From: Saturnia japonica
Taxonomy: Eukaryota > Arthropoda > Insecta > Lepidoptera > Saturniidae
Direction of reading: 5' to 3'
Assembly (NCBI GenBank): GCA_033032175.1
Contig: CM065304.1
Coordinates: 28,588,653-28,652,652, forward strand
DNA length: 64,000 bases
The number at the start of each line of letters is the position of its first letter. Position 1 is the stretch's first letter. The position numbers were made by a program, and so were the translations under genes. Below the pieces are notes generated by a model. That model saw nothing but the letters and a program-made list of their open reading frames with translations. It was not told the origin of the DNA and made no database searches. Of this stretch, positions 1 to 15,300 are shown one piece after another.

Positions 1-264
1 ACTATGTGAGAGAGAGACAGACATCTTAGAATTCCATGGAATCACCGTGCGGCTGTCGCGATGCCGGGTCCATCGTGTGACAGAGAAAGTGTACTTAACG
101 AATTCCCTATTACTACTTTGACCATATTTTAACCAATCTACAGTCTACTAAAGTGGATATAAATTGTACAAATGCCGTTCTAAATAGACGCGAACTTCAG
201 CAATGACGAATATGATCGAAAACAAAATTGACATAAAAAATATTTACTTACATTTTTCTTACAG

Positions 265-349
265 AAAACCAAGAGACATCCCTTTTCATTTACCGCACAG
301 GAAATTACTGGAAAAAATAGAGTACGTCAAATCGCCGCCTGAACCATTG
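265..349 (+). CDS. DNAH6: DNAH6-like exon 1 (first recognised)
   Basis: It encodes residues 1-28 of the stem ([20 protein letters not shown] and on). The exon enters in phase 2 with one leading base, so at least one more exon lies upstream. It ends in phase 0 before GTAAAT. Family conservation here is low and the call rests on the open frame and splice sites. The following intron (350-767) shows nothing I recognise. Confidence 0.55.
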
Positions 350-3300
350 GTAAATTTCCGTGTGTGCTTACAAGAATTCTAGGTCAAGCTTACTTAATCG
401 TGGCCGTGGATATAGTTTTCACCACATGCAGCCCGATAAATAGACACTAAGAGCAAATTAGCTCAGCACACGTATCAGCAAATTGCCGATGCCGCCGACC
501 GCTAACATACCTACACGACAAAACCCGTTATAGTGACTGTTATCGCGTCGCGTACCTCGTATTCCGTCAATATGGAAACCTTGATTTTAGATATCAGCTA
601 AACAAAACATATTAGCAATTTGCTTAGTATTTTTATTTAATAATGCAGATGGTAAATTGCGTACCCATATCAATATGTCATGTACAGTTGCTTGCTTTTG
701 AAAATTGGTTACATAAAACTATGGCTTCGAAATTATAATATTCTTTTGCTTTTAATGTTTTGATCAGACAGGATTCGTAGCAGCTCAGGAGGAAAGGCGT
801 AAGAAAGAATGCAAGCATATTACGAAACTCGATCCTATTAATTTAGAAGACAGTCTGGGTAAGTGCTGGATGAGGCAGTTTTTATAAAATAATGCACCAA
901 CCATGTACGGCATTCGTTTTGTTTAATTTTTTCGCTGGTCAAACCTTATTATGATCAATTCGTGTATATTCGTTACTTTGTCTATGCTTATAATGTGTAT
1001 CACTATCGTTTCATGATGATGGATATCGCCCTAAGGGATTTATGTTAGTTCTCTGCGTAGTAGATGCAAGGTTACATTCAAGTTCGGTTCCGGACACCGC
1101 ACTATAATTAATTATCTAATTATTATTTAAATTTAAATAACATTTAACAATATCACCTCACGTCTCTAAAGTAGGGTTCAAATTTATCATCTATACAATA
1201 CAATTAATAAAATTGAAGTGTCTTTTTGTAATGTCAAAATAATAGTTTTTTTTACTAAATTTATATGAAAGTATATACGATACTTATAACAAAATAACCC
1301 AGTTTAAAATTTTTTGTTTGTCTGTCTTTTTGTTCCGGGTAATTCCCGAAATGGAAATTTAGAAAAATGATTAGGGTTCCGCATATTTTAAAAAACTGGT
1401 AATGTTGAATCAATTCGGGCGCTTAAATGGCTTACACTGAGTAAACCATAAAATATATTATAGCAAATTAATGTACTATACAATTTTAAACATTAAAAAG
1501 ACCTGCAAAAAAGTCAGCAAGAGTATATGTCTATGTCAAGGAACACACAATAAGCATTTTTGTCTTTAAAATAGCCAGGAGCGGGGGAGCAAGATTCGCA
1601 CCTCTTCCCGATCGATGGCATTCTGTAGTCTACGTAAGTGAAGCCGCGGGCACAGTTAGTATAAATATAATTTCAATCAGTTAAATCGTTCAGAAGTAAT
1701 AGAATCACTAACAGACAGACAAGCACACGAGATTTTTATATAAAAGAAGATATATATATATATAAATAATTACATGAATTGTAGGTGACGGTAAAGAGAA
1801 AAAGAAAAAGATTAAAATACGTGAATCGAGAAGCAGTTCAGATCTGTACAAGGAAGACTTTACCGTGGATCCGTTGAAAGTAAAACCAGTTGTTGCATCA
1901 CAGAAAGAAGTCATAGATTACGTAAGAGAGAACCCATCATGTGGATTCCTCTATATGGTATATGCTGTACATCCGCAGAATGTATACTTTACTCCATATT
2001 ATCTGAAGTAAGATGTTGTGCCTATATTTATATGTACATGTATTCTGCACTACTGTTGTATAGATTTATAGTTTGTTCGTATGTTTTTAGGAGTCAATTC
2101 CCAGAACAAATGATCCGATTTTAATTTGGAAGTAGCATTAAGCTAACTTGTTATTATGATATTTATTCTTTTATTTGTAATTAATGCAAACGCAATCGTG
2201 GTCGGTTGTAGTTGTAGTTACTTGTAGCCCGTAGCGACGTGCAGTAGTGTCACTTCCAAAGGTGAAGAAATTTAAAAGTTCTGTATATTGAAACATTATG
2301 TTACTACAAAAAGACATCTCGAATCGTTCGGAGCCTTATCACAATATTTTTCTTCTATGAATTAATTAAATGTCCAGGTAAATGTAATAATGAGATACTG
2401 CTTTTCATACAAAAAATCTTGTTCACTGACCGATTATCAAAATTATTAGGTTACTTTCCAGATGCACTTGCTGGTAACAATAAAATCGACCCCCATATTA
2501 CTAGGAGCTTCAATATGAAGATTACCTGATGGATGGATACTGCTGTTATTGACGATTCTGGGCTTATGACAACCACAGTTATCTTTCTATTTTGTATTAA
2601 TGTAATTTTATTTATTAGGTATTATTAGTTTATAGGACTCCACCACCTTTCTTCATGGCAACTATGGGACTTTTTTGGTGACTAACTTATGCCAAACATA
2701 GTATTCCTAGGTAGGGTGGCCATCAGGAAGGCGGCTGGCCATAAAATTTAAGCCTAATCTATTACAGCATGGAAATGATTAGTATAATACATGGAGATGT
2801 GCTGTGCCGATCCCGTCTAGTGTGGGATAAGGTCAGGAGAATGAAACATTCCAGGTGAAATATTATAGTTTAGATATTTGGCACGAAGAGAGGTCTTTTA
2901 GCCTAAGCTTAGGAATAAGTAAGTCGTAAATAATTAAATTCCAAAGCCATGTGGATTTAATACACGATAAATTACTGCGTAAAACTTCTTTGGTCCATTC
3001 TTCAGATTTCAGATTCAAATCGCCACTTTAAGACTGTTGTAATTGTTTTTTCTTGCCATGATTCAAAATACAAGATCAAGAGAAAACAAATACGACAGGC
3101 AAAAGTAGTATACTTTTTCTTCTTCTCTTGAATACCATGAATATCTAGTTGATAAGAAAGTTGTGCGGAACCGTCTCTTTTGACATAAAGTAGAAGTTTA
3201 TCACCAACCGAGCAGAAAGATCCAAAGTTACGGCATGATGACACTGTACAACCAGTTATCTCAAATAACTTTATTTACGCAAGAGATTTTTCTTAATCGA

Positions 3301-6300
3301 CGACTGTTGCTGGAGAGCCTCCATTAGAATCCAAAATTATTTATTTGCACTGGGACGAGTGTGAAGACGAAGCTAGAAAAGCGTACATGGATTTGGATGC
3401 TGACTTCGATGGCAGAAAGCCGGAGAGCATTATCAAATACCTAAAAGAACATCACTCCGCTGATGAAAATGAGGAAATCAAGTTTCTGTATATCGTCACG
3501 GATGGTATGATTAATGACGATAGTTCATGGGAATGTTCCAAATGAAACAAGGACATGCATTACGAAACAGTTGTTTTTCATGTACTCAATGAAACCTAAA
3601 AAAATCGTTCTTTCAGCAGCAACATCCTTGATGCTGAACGATGACATCGTTGCGTGATGTATCGTAATAACCAGCTTTATGATAACGCTGATATCTCTAA
3701 GGAGTTTGACTATGACAAAGTAAATATTTACAACTTTTTAGCTGAAAACAGTTAAATCTTAGTCGATTGAAGTTCATCAATACTTCATCTAGAAATCTTC
3801 GAGAAATAGTAAAGAACTTATGAGATCGACTATTCGACGAGTTGTCACTAGAAAAAGTAAGCAGGGGATATAAGGATGTATACCTAGAAACGAAGGACAG
3901 AAATTCATTCCTGCGTGAATTAGTTAACACAGATTGGTACGAGAATTTCACTGCCACGCCGACTCCAAAAATAAGAATAATTGTATATTATTGTCCTAAT
4001 AAAATATGTGGCAGACGAATGGTTCGTAGGAATGTCAAATAGAGTTAAAAAAGGATATTTTTAAGTAAATTAATAACGTAATATTTTTTTTACTTTTTAG
4101 TGTATTTTTTCCGAGTATTTTGGTGTCGGTTTTGTTTTTATGAAAAAAATTTATAATAATATAATATTATTGACGGTATTTTCCGTAATATAGTCATCAT
4201 ACAAGTTAGCCCTTTTCTTTGAAATATATGGAACAATTCCTTTATTCTCGAATCCAATTTGTAGTTTTCAAATACTAGTAATGTAACCCTTTAATGATTC
4301 AGGAGTTAGTGATGCTTATTTGTAGTTTGCTCCATTTTATTTACATAAATAAGTGGGTCATACGTTCCCTAACTCGTTATTACTATTCAATATTTACCGA
4401 TGAAATCATGCGCAATAATTCGCGGTTCGGGGCTATGTATTGACAATGTAATCGCACGCAATGTTATTACTTTACACCATGATAAAAATAACGAGCTGAG
4501 TCATAACACCCGTTGCGTTAGACGTTCCGGTTGCCGTTTATATTCCGATGCAAAACATTTTGTTTTTTCAGTGTAAAATTGAGCGTCAGACAGCATAGTG
4601 TTACCTTCATTCCAGTAGATTTCGGATAATTAATTATAAAGAGTGACATAAATAAATCAGAAACTTTATCCTTTACAATTCCTGAATTCGCATAGGTAAG
4701 TTCAATTGTAAAGCTTAGTAATACTACGAAAGTTAAACTGTGAATTGGTATAAGTACTTTGATTCGTAACTTGGTCTAGTGGCTGAGGCTGGTGCAAGAT
4801 ATAAGTCGTGGTGCAAGCTTAATACTACCGATTATTCAAACTTATTCTGAATGATAGTGTGTTATAATTCAGTCCTAATATAATTATTTTTTCACGATTC
4901 TAACAAGTGTTTTTGTTTCAGGAACTCCTTAATTGTATCGACGTTTATTAATTAACCCGCGCCAATACAACACCGACAAGAATAAGTTGATGAGTAGCAC
5001 ATACTGTTTTTATCAACGTTTGTAGTCGTCAAGTGACGGAACATTGCTTCTCTGCAAATGGAGAAAAGTTGATACAACGTGAAAATGGTACATTATTTTA
5101 TTTACGCAAAAGATTGTTCAGATTCTGTAAATAGAGCCGAGTATTACCATAGTAACGACTTGAAGACCCTTGAACAATTCAAATGTGACGTCGAAAGCAT
5201 CAAAGAACAATCGGTTGCCCAAGGGCCTACAAGACAATTGAAATTTGTTTATTTGCACTGGGGCGACGTTTGTTGGGAGGTCAATGAAGATAAGATTGGA
5301 TTGAATAATTATACAAGCGGCGACGTGACTCGACTATCAAACGTCCATATTTGTGAACGGAGAGATCCAGGATGTCTTATACAGCACCTTCGAAAAAACT
5401 ATATTATAATTGAAAATAATCGAATCAAATTACTGTACATCGTCTCAAATGGCATGATTAGCCGAGAAAGTATAGACGAATGTTTAGAATTGAATAAAGA
5501 CATAGATTATGAAACGGTTGTTTTCCATGCATTCAATGAAGACCTGGAAAAAATCGATCTTTCAATAGCTACACCTTTCTTCAAGAGCCGTTGCATCGTT
5601 TATCGCAATAACCTACTTTGGTGACAGCACTGATATTTCCAAAGAGTTTGATTACGACAAAATCAATAGTGAGAACTTTGCAGTTGAAATGCAACAGCTT
5701 AAGTCTTATATTAAGTTGAAGTTCATGAATAAATTCAAACGAAACGCTGATGTTTGGAACGAAATTGAAAAATTGAAAGGCCTAAGAAATTGAATGCTCA
5801 GAGAGTTGTTGGAAAAAAATCAAAGTGTCCATTCTTTGACGGTAATTTGGAAACAAAGGAAAGAAAAATATTAATGCGTACATTTGACGTAAATAAGTAC
5901 AAGAATTATATTGCTATGGCCTATGTGATGAAGACTGACGTTGAAAAATATGTTGCAGCTATGGTTAATTACATCAAGACCAATAAAAAAATCCGTCTCG
6001 TTTGACGTCTTGAATTTCGACTCGAAAGTCGAAGAGCCCATTGAAGAAAAGCAGATCGATGATGCTGATTCTACAGACGATGAAAAAAGTAATTTAGTCC
6101 TAATGGTTGACGAAGAAAGTTGTATTGAAAACTAGTCTTCAGCTGGGCGATGAAAAATTCGTCGAGTTTTCGAACAGCTCAATACGTATGATAAAGAAAT
6201 CTTCTTATACAGCTTCACATTGACAAGCATAAAAACTGAAAATTGAGTAAGGGAATAAATATTATTTTAAATTTACCAAAGTACTTCTTTTAATTCTCAT

Positions 6301-9300
6301 TCCCAAACGTAACAACAATGATGCAGTTAGTTACATAACGTACACACCCATGAGTAAATTTTCTGGTATAGCCTTTTGAAGCTATCAAATAATATCAGAA
6401 ATTTTTTTCACGCATATTTCCTTAAATCTATTACATATGATTAACATATAACCTCGTATCAACATATATTTTCATGAAAAAATAGAATAAATACAATTCC
6501 GAGAACTATATGTATCGTTTCCCACAACGATCATTATCAGTATATTATTAATAATTTTCAAAAATAATCTTTATTCATTAGTTATCCGTTGTTGATAACT
6601 AATAAATAAAGATATTTAAAAAAAACCTTTTCATAAAGATAGAGACATCGACTTACACAAATCTTGACATAAATTTCTTGTTACTTGATCTTGCGAAAGT
6701 TCAAACAAATGTCTTATTGGTATTGTCATAATTTTTGTTTTAATTATTATGATCACAATAAATAAATTTTCAAGCCTTAAAACTTAAAACATAAAAGAAT
6801 TATTTATTGTTAGTCTCGCGTCTATTTTGACAAACTAACCTCTCGTTTTTTGAATTTACATTCAGTTAAGATATCTTGAGTTTTTGCACACCTCAAATAC
6901 GTCTGTAACGTTGATTCTTTCATTCGAAGTTTCATTGGAAGATTAACCTCCAAAACCATAGATCATACGGCCTTGACGTTTCAATGCATAGACGATATCC
7001 ATGGCGCTGAAAATCTTACGTTTGGCGTTATCGGTATAACTTGCAGCATCATGGATAACGGTCTCGGGGAAGATCTTCAAAACATAACGAATCTCTTCAT
7101 AGACCAATCCAGAGATACGCTTGACTTTACCACGACGAGCCAGATTACGGATAGCTGGCTTGGTGATCATCCTTGGATGTTATCTCTAAGATATTTGCGA
7201 TAACGCTTGGCGCCCGCTTTTCCCAATTCTTCCCTCCTTTGCCCAATCCTTATTCTACTTTGTTCCATCCTTTTCCTTCTCTAGCACCTTCAGGACGATC
7301 AATCATGATGATTGTGTTGTAGATGGCAGTGAATGTTACTCCAAGATTTGTTCGTCGATAACGTACTGATATCAGAACTAACTGTTGAAGGCTCACGAGA
7401 AGCAAGAACCTTCTGTACTATATGATAATTGGTGCCGTACTGAATGAACCCGAATTTTTTTAGATCTGACTACACTATTAGCCTTAGGGGCCCTGAAGTC
7501 GCTGCGGCTTTTACAGCTTCACCGGACTTGCTGAATGAACCCGAAGGTTGTCTTCGGAATTTATACGGGTCCAGAACCTGTGACGTAGCGAGTGAGTTTA
7601 CGTAAACTCTCAATATAGATTTGGAACAAACAAATATTATTGAAAGGGTTCAATCACCAATGGATTTTCCAGGGTTACTTGTTGTGACCTATAACTTTAT
7701 AAAGACATGTTTATGACGATGACTCGTATATTAATTCAATGAGATTGATAATGGGTTAAAAGTCACAGAACGTTCTATTTATGTGCTGTTGTCAAGAGAG
7801 AAACGCCATCTATATAGTAGCGTCACTAATTGTTTATACTTGAGTGACGTCAGAGCTGATGGTTGCATAATGCATACGGTTTGTACCTACTGACGCATGG
7901 TTACCTGCTGAAAATTTAAGTTTTTGTACCAGATGCTAAAGTCGGTTGTATTCAGTGCTCTATAAGACTTTGTTCACCATTTTCGTTCAAATCTAGAAAA
8001 GCTATATAATTAGAACTCAGTACTAATTAAATACATATTCAAAACCTTTTCAATTTATTCAGTCATACAATTCAGTCAAAAATCGTATCTGCTTTGAGAT
8101 TATAATCTAACTAAAGGTCAATATTTTACTGCCAGTATTTATCGTCCACTTGATTAAGTTAAAGATTAATCCTCCGGTGCTATTGTCGATCTTAAAAAAT
8201 CATTAGAATAAGCAAAAAAAGAAACATCTTTTCCTTTCCAACCAATGGCGCTGCGTCTGCTAAACATCATCAAAGATGCACCCACCCTGAGACAAAAAAA
8301 AAATTAAACTGCAAGCCGATAATCCAATTTGTTTTTCATTAAAATGATGCAATAGAGTATTTATTCAAATTTCAGGAACGTAAAATTAATTGTAAGTCCC
8401 ATTAGTTTCACAATAGCATCTATAATTACTGGTACCTGACCTATTTTAACTAAGTCTCTTTTTGTATAGACACTGATTCTTATACAAGTTTTATGATTTG
8501 GTTACTATTTGACGAAATTTCTGAATGGAATTTAACTCTCAAGTGGAAGTTACGACTACACTTATATGTCAATGGTGACAGATTTTAAGCATCAGAGTGG
8601 TAATTAGTTAGACGAGCATTTGAGATTCCTTACCACCAGACCACGATTTCATCAAAATATTTTCCTTCCCAGAGCTATCATCACCTAAATATATATATAA
8701 TAATATTAATATTATAAATGAATCAGCTTTAATTTAAAATATCTATCTTGTTCAATACTTATCCGAAACAATTGTACGAGATTTTCTCAAAAAATTTCGA
8801 AACTCAACTATCAAAATTCAAGTAAAACAATATATTTTTACGATACCTTGTACTTATTGTATTGTTTCAATATTAATTATTTAGTAAACATTTGTTTTTT
8901 CGGATAACCAACCATATTTTTGGGACGACAAATATCTGGGACAGGGCTTGAAAATAAACGTTAATTTACACAAAGATAGATTCGATTAGTTATATATTAA
9001 TAATAAATTAATGTTATTTAGAGTTGTACCATACGAAGAAATCGATAGAAAGAACTATCTAACCATAAGTCCTTGCGGTGTCACTCACTACACAAACGAA
9101 ATGGTTTTCACAAGGCTTCCTGAATGGGAACAGGAGTATACAATATTCGTCAAGTTAACTGATGTAAGATTTCATCAAATAAATAAATATTAACGAACAA
9201 TTTCTCCGAGGAAGTAATTTGATTGTAATTTATATAAAATAGCAATTTTATATTGTTCGGCAATTGGTTAGTACAAATGACTAATGTTTAATTTGTTGTG

Positions 9301-12300
9301 TCAGAATAAACCTTTCAACAAAAATAGTTCTCTTGCAAGGCGGAGCTCGTGAACTTGTTTAATATTTCGTAAAACGGCTTATTACAATTAAATATTAGTC
9401 AGATGTATATGCTATAGACAATGTATGAATAGCCGGCGGTGTATTAAATAGAGACTAATATTATAATTAAAAGAGAATGCCTAGGAAATGTTATAAATGA
9501 CGTGCCGACCTCAAATATACAACAGTTACTCTGAAAATAAAATATGAGTGCTGTTAAACTTTTATCTAGTTATGAAAGGATTACGGTTAGGTTAGGTAAG
9601 ATAAAAAAGAGGTTAGGTCTAACGCGGAAAAAAAGATTCAACGCGTTCCCGTGTCGCGCCCACCTATAGCGACTGATGGTACTAAGGAGGCTAAGATATT
9701 CTATAGAATGGCCACATTCTATACCTTCACCAATAGGTGCTAAACAAAACCGACCTTGTTGCGTGTGTGTGCATACATACCTACACTGAAAGATATTATG
9801 AGTTTTGATTCGCTCTGCTTTTTAAAAAAAAATATTGTTACAGTTTATTCACTACTAATAATATGTACAAAAACATTTAAATTTCAGATAAAGTTTTTTA
9901 AAGTGTACAGATTTTGGAAAGCGTTTTACGTGTGGAGAAAATCGATTCTGTATAGAAAGTACAGTAAGATTCGAACTAAACTGAATAAAAATTTATTCAT
10001 ACTTATACCGACACTGGGAAAAGCATTGCTCGACATCCAAGCAATGTGTTGTGAGATGTACATGAAGACATTTGCTGATTTATCCAGGGATATGGACACG
10101 GCCTTCTTTTATTTTATAGAAGTTTTGGTAAGAATATTGACCTTATCTGTTCTATTATATTTCCATCTTCCACATGTCTATTTCTATATAATTATAGAAC
10201 AAGAGACAAAATTACATTGGGTATATTGCGAAAAAAAAAAACTATGGTTACGGTAAATATAGGACTGAATTCCAGGAAAGATCTAAGCTACATAATATGA
10301 TTGCGCTTTTTTTAGGGCCTAAGAAGTATTGGCGAAATTTAAAAAAAAAATAAAACAACTCACTTTTAATCCAAATAGGACATGCACCAGTGAACATCAA
10401 AAGCTTTTCATATGAACGAAGTCACAGCTTGGTAGCTGGTGCTAGTTCATAATAAATTAACTAATTTGAAAACAATGAGACAGAACAAACATTTGCCAAT
10501 ATCAATGTTGTATTTCCTTTCGATTGAATCACAATTCGAAATCGTTCTTCCTGAATGTAAAAAATTCTGTAAGCTAATGTTCAAGTGTGTTCAACGTAAT
10601 TTACTCACCTCACAGCAGAACGGTGGACTATACTGCTAACCATAAGGACACTGAAGCTTCAGACAGCTTTTACGGCGATAGATTTTCTACCTTCTCTCGT
10701 ACCATACCTCGACGCGAGAATATTACCTGTCTAAAATGTAAATAACTACGTCTGCATGTTATTATTAATTTTTGTTTCGCATTTAATGATTTTTAGGCAA
10801 CGTATTAGAAAGAGTACGTTACCGGTCAACTTGTATTCCGACTTGATTATTTATTAAATATTGTCATTGCATATATATATATACCTTGTGCTACATAACA
10901 TAAAACAATATATACTTAAGATCTGGCTAAAGAGTATATTTATGATTTAAATAAAATAAAGATGTTAAAATTCAGTAATTCTCGAGTTAAGTAAACAAAC
11001 GGACATACAGATATACAGACAAAGAGACGGGGATTTTGTAATATTTAATATAAGATACATTATCTTATTGGTTATTGGTTGGTATTACAGATGAAACGTA
11101 TTGAATACACAAGAGTTAAACTGTCGGAATTCCGTGAAGTGGTGCTCGAAATCATAACACAGGCTTGTCACAGTTCACTTTACCAAAAAGGTTTCGTATT
11201 CGACGACCGGAATATACCTCCATTTCAAATTATTCGAGGGAAGCCCACCGGAGGAATGTCTTACACGGAAAAGGCAAATAAAAGGAAATATTGTGAAAGG
11301 ATAGCCTGGTAAAATTTCTAAATTCTTCTTTCGTGTTTTTCTTTATCCAATCTCAGCAAAAGTATTCCTCTTCTCCCTGATGGTAAGTAAACTTTAGTCT
11401 AAACATACCAGAGAATTGAGTATCTAACGGTGATTGCTACGTACAGATGAGCCTAGCTTGGGTCTGTCAACATAGAAAAAATAAAATAAGCACAAATACG
11501 CAGTGGAGTGCTCTCCCAAATTCTCAGGCTATTACCAAGAACCGAGTAAATACAGAATATCGCAGCCAAATAACCTTGTGTTGTGTTTAGTGTTTTAAAA
11601 TAAATATATTACAGGACGGTGTTTATTTTTCCAGTTTCATAAAATTAACCGATTATATGACGAATTATATGTTGTATCGTTTAACTAAGCGGTCCAATAG
11701 TATGTTGGCGGACATGTTCCGTATTCATGTTAGTTTTACGCCCAACAAAGAGTTGCTGCAAGGAATGGAAGTTGATGAAGTACTTGAAGTTTTACCACGA
11801 CCTACTGACACTTGCAAGGTAACTTATCTTCCTATTACTGACGATACTCACCATGTTAATATAGTCAATACATTGAAGCAATGAAGGCTCAATATTGTAA
11901 TATTATTCTACCTAATACCCAGTAGATATATAAATTGATAATAGATATATAATATGTAGGTGGCAGTAGTAGGCAGATGACGAGTCTTTTGGCTGGTATT
12001 CGAATTTTATAAGTGTCATCTTATGGTAAAGTTATAAAGTAAAGAAAAATCAATTCATGATATCTTTATTACAGTGGGCATTATTTCAAATAGATGCATA
12101 TGTAAGACCTGATGGATACGTCGAGCTTAATCCCAGTGAGCAAATAGTGTCGACGTACATGGAAAAGATAACAAGCTACTGGGATGAATATGTGCGAACG
12201 TTTCACAATTTTCTTAACGACGACACTCTGCAGATATTTGTTCAACCATCTATTATGGGGAAACAGGTGGAATGGTCGGCCGGGGTATCACCCAGCTTAT

Positions 12301-15300
12301 ATTTCCTCATGAATCAGGACAAGAAAATGTTGGAAGACATTAGTTTTATACCTTTCGCGATCAAGAACGGGTTTGAAAGCGTCTGGTTGTTTCTTGGTCG
12401 AATGAAAAGTTTTATGGATAGTTTCAAAGAAGCCCACGACATGGATATTGAATTGATTAGAAATGAAAGAGACGTGAATGAGTTCAGAAAACTATGTGAC
12501 AAACTAGTGAAGCAAATGGAAGCTATAGAAGACGTTGTCAGCTATCAGCCTTTGGGCATACTCTTCTTATGTCTGTGTCCATTCCAGGAGCTATTTAGGC
12601 CTCAGCCAAGGAAGCTGTTCGACGTAGTTCTTACTACAACACCCGAGTAAGCAGATACATTTTCATTTTAAAAATATTTGTAATAATGACAAAATGAAAG
12701 GAATTGTTAATTAAAATTATTTTTTGTTTGCAGCATTGGCCGCGGTTGCATTGATGAAATTTTGGCTGGAGTTGATAATATTACAGAAGACATCGTCAAA
12801 GAGCCAGAGACGGCTGGTGAATTGGTCGCTTTCAATTTTATGCTCGACGGACTGGAGCCTCGTGTGGCTTTTCTTGAAGAACGCTTGGAATATCTTCGAG
12901 AACTTTACGACCTAATGGGAGAGTACAATATCCCAATATCACCTGATGACATGACTGAATATTTAGGTAATTAGTTAGTTTTAAATAAGTTACATAAAAT
13001 AAACATATAATTCCTTTTGCCCCTCGTTATTATGATATAAAAAGAAATACAGGAAATATTTCAAAGTTTTTAACTAACTTCAGCGTTCTATGAAAATAAT
13101 TCAATATCTTTCCCTGTCGATCATAGAAGTTAAAATTATAATTACAAAGTTGACTATTACAGAAAGCTCATATAAAAACTAGCCAAAATGTTAATTTAGA
13201 ACTTGCTTATTATTTATAATATAATATTTATGTGAAACTGTATATAAATATTAATCACGATTTACTAACTTGTTAATCTGTATTGTTAGGTTTAAGTATT
13301 GCTCTCGGCACTTTACGAACCAATGTGGATGCTCGTATAGAGAGCCGTAGTAAATTGGCTGGGCTGTTCGCGAGTCAAATCGGAAAAGATATCATGGAAC
13401 TCATTTTAGATGTTAACAAATTAAGAGATGAAGTACTCGTACGTATTTAGTATAATTTTAAGCTTGTTTAGTTTAATTTTGTTTTTTTACTAACTGTACT
13501 GTTAGGCGCAGATTTTCTCAAAATGTAGTACAGGCCGTACTCCATAAATCCATTAAGTAACTCGTGACAATTATTTTTTTTTTTTTTATGTTGGTGGTAT
13601 TTAAACTCTCATTTACATAAAATAAATATCTTTTATAAATTTTCTTCTCCTATAACCACGTCTGGTCGATATATCATGTTTTTTCTCTTTTCATACAGAA
13701 GACATCTTTTCTTTTTGCTTTGAATGAAAATATTTCATGCTGTTCATTTTCAAATATCATAAAAAGGCATTTTCTATAAAAGGAATACATCTTATTTTGT
13801 GATAAAGTCCGGTGAAGCTGTAAAAGCCGCAGAGGCTTCAGGGCCTCTAAGGCTAACTAACAGGGTAGTCAGATCTAAAAATAAATAATTGTGATAACAT
13901 ATTTTCACACCCATCACAAATATATTTTGTATTATACTTCGATTTATATTATTTAGCAACCGTGGCTCTACGATGAAAAGTCTGATATGGATAAAGTGAT
14001 GGAAACATTAAACGATCTGCTAGATAAATTAATGGAATGTTTCGCGAGAGACAAACAGATACGAGAGTGGCAAAAAATTTTCAAGGTTTGTTATATTATT
14101 TTACCTACTTTTTGATCTACAGCTAAGCTTTGTTCAGTTACATTTCAGGGCCAGCCGGTGTGTTCGATAGCTTTGATGGTGTTTCCATTTTCCCTTAAGC
14201 AGCACGGTTGGTGATCATCATTATTTTCGGATAATAGCGTTCTTATCATCCGGTGTGATGTTGTACATTTGCCGGAGCAAAGTTTCTACTTTCAAACGTA
14301 ACTTAATAAATAATTCGCGAGTACTATGGTCAAGGCCCTGGGTTCGATTCCCAGGTCAGCAAAGTGTTATTGGGGTTTTCTATAAAATTTTCAGTAGCAA
14401 CTCAGAGTTTGGCTCTGCCTAACCCGTCGAGGATACAGGTGTGATAGTGTGTTATGTTAATAAATAATTAGAAGAGCAGCTTAGTAACAATGTTACTAAT
14501 GTTACCTACCATACACTGTACCGATTTGACTTGATATTGAATTGACTTGACCTTATCGGTATTATTATATAATAAAAATACAAAGTAGATACTTATTGAA
14601 CTGACTATGTTATAATCAAATTACACAGTGAATGATATCAACGTTACCGAAAATATAGTTTCCTAATATCTTTAACAGAGATTAGCCTATTCCAGATCCC
14701 GCCAGCAAGGTTAGAACAGCTCGATGAAGCCATAAATGATGTCAAACTCAGACAATTACTTTGGAAATCCTCGAAAGAATGGAACGATCTATTTAAATCA
14801 TGGTAATACTTGTTATAAGTAACGAACCTCGGACCAATTGCTGAAAAATATTATTTATAAATGTTTATATTACTACAAAGCATAAAACAAGCGAATAATT
14901 CTAATATACCGGCACTAATATAATTCTACAAATGAGGAAGCGAGATAAATACACTAAAATATTCACATTTTACGATATTCTATTAGAAGCCGCACGCTGC
15001 GCGTAGAGGACGGATTTATATTGTTGCGTACTGTTACACAATATTAGGTGTTGACATTTAAAAGTACAGTAATTATAGTTAAAGCGTATAAATTACTGCT
15101 CTTGTTTATAGTAGTGATAACCCATGTCAACTAACATATACACTTTCAATATAAGTTACTTGTACTGATAACTTATATAAACTAACACATAAACTGCGAT
15201 ACAAAGTATAAGTTATTGCCCTTGTTTACGGTACAGATAGATGATTTCTGTTAAACAAATATAATGTGTTGATTGACATAATTACTAAGTAGATATATTA

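Noticed and set aside
1957..1958. GTATAT after CGFLYM as the exon 3 donor
   Set aside because: The frame continues through VYAVHPQN to YYLK, which matches the family and joins exon 4 exactly at the later GTAAGA.
3002..3957. - strand open frames over the decayed copy A
   Set aside because: They are shadows of the + strand frame, which alone aligns with copy B.
9756..9887. Upstream extension of the exon 5 frame as a coding start
   Set aside because: The stretch before 9888 is a T-rich intron end with an AG, and the preceding exon joins in phase without it.
14335..14360. tRNA gene
   Set aside because: Only a B box is present. No acceptor stem, D arm or anticodon arm can be paired around it.
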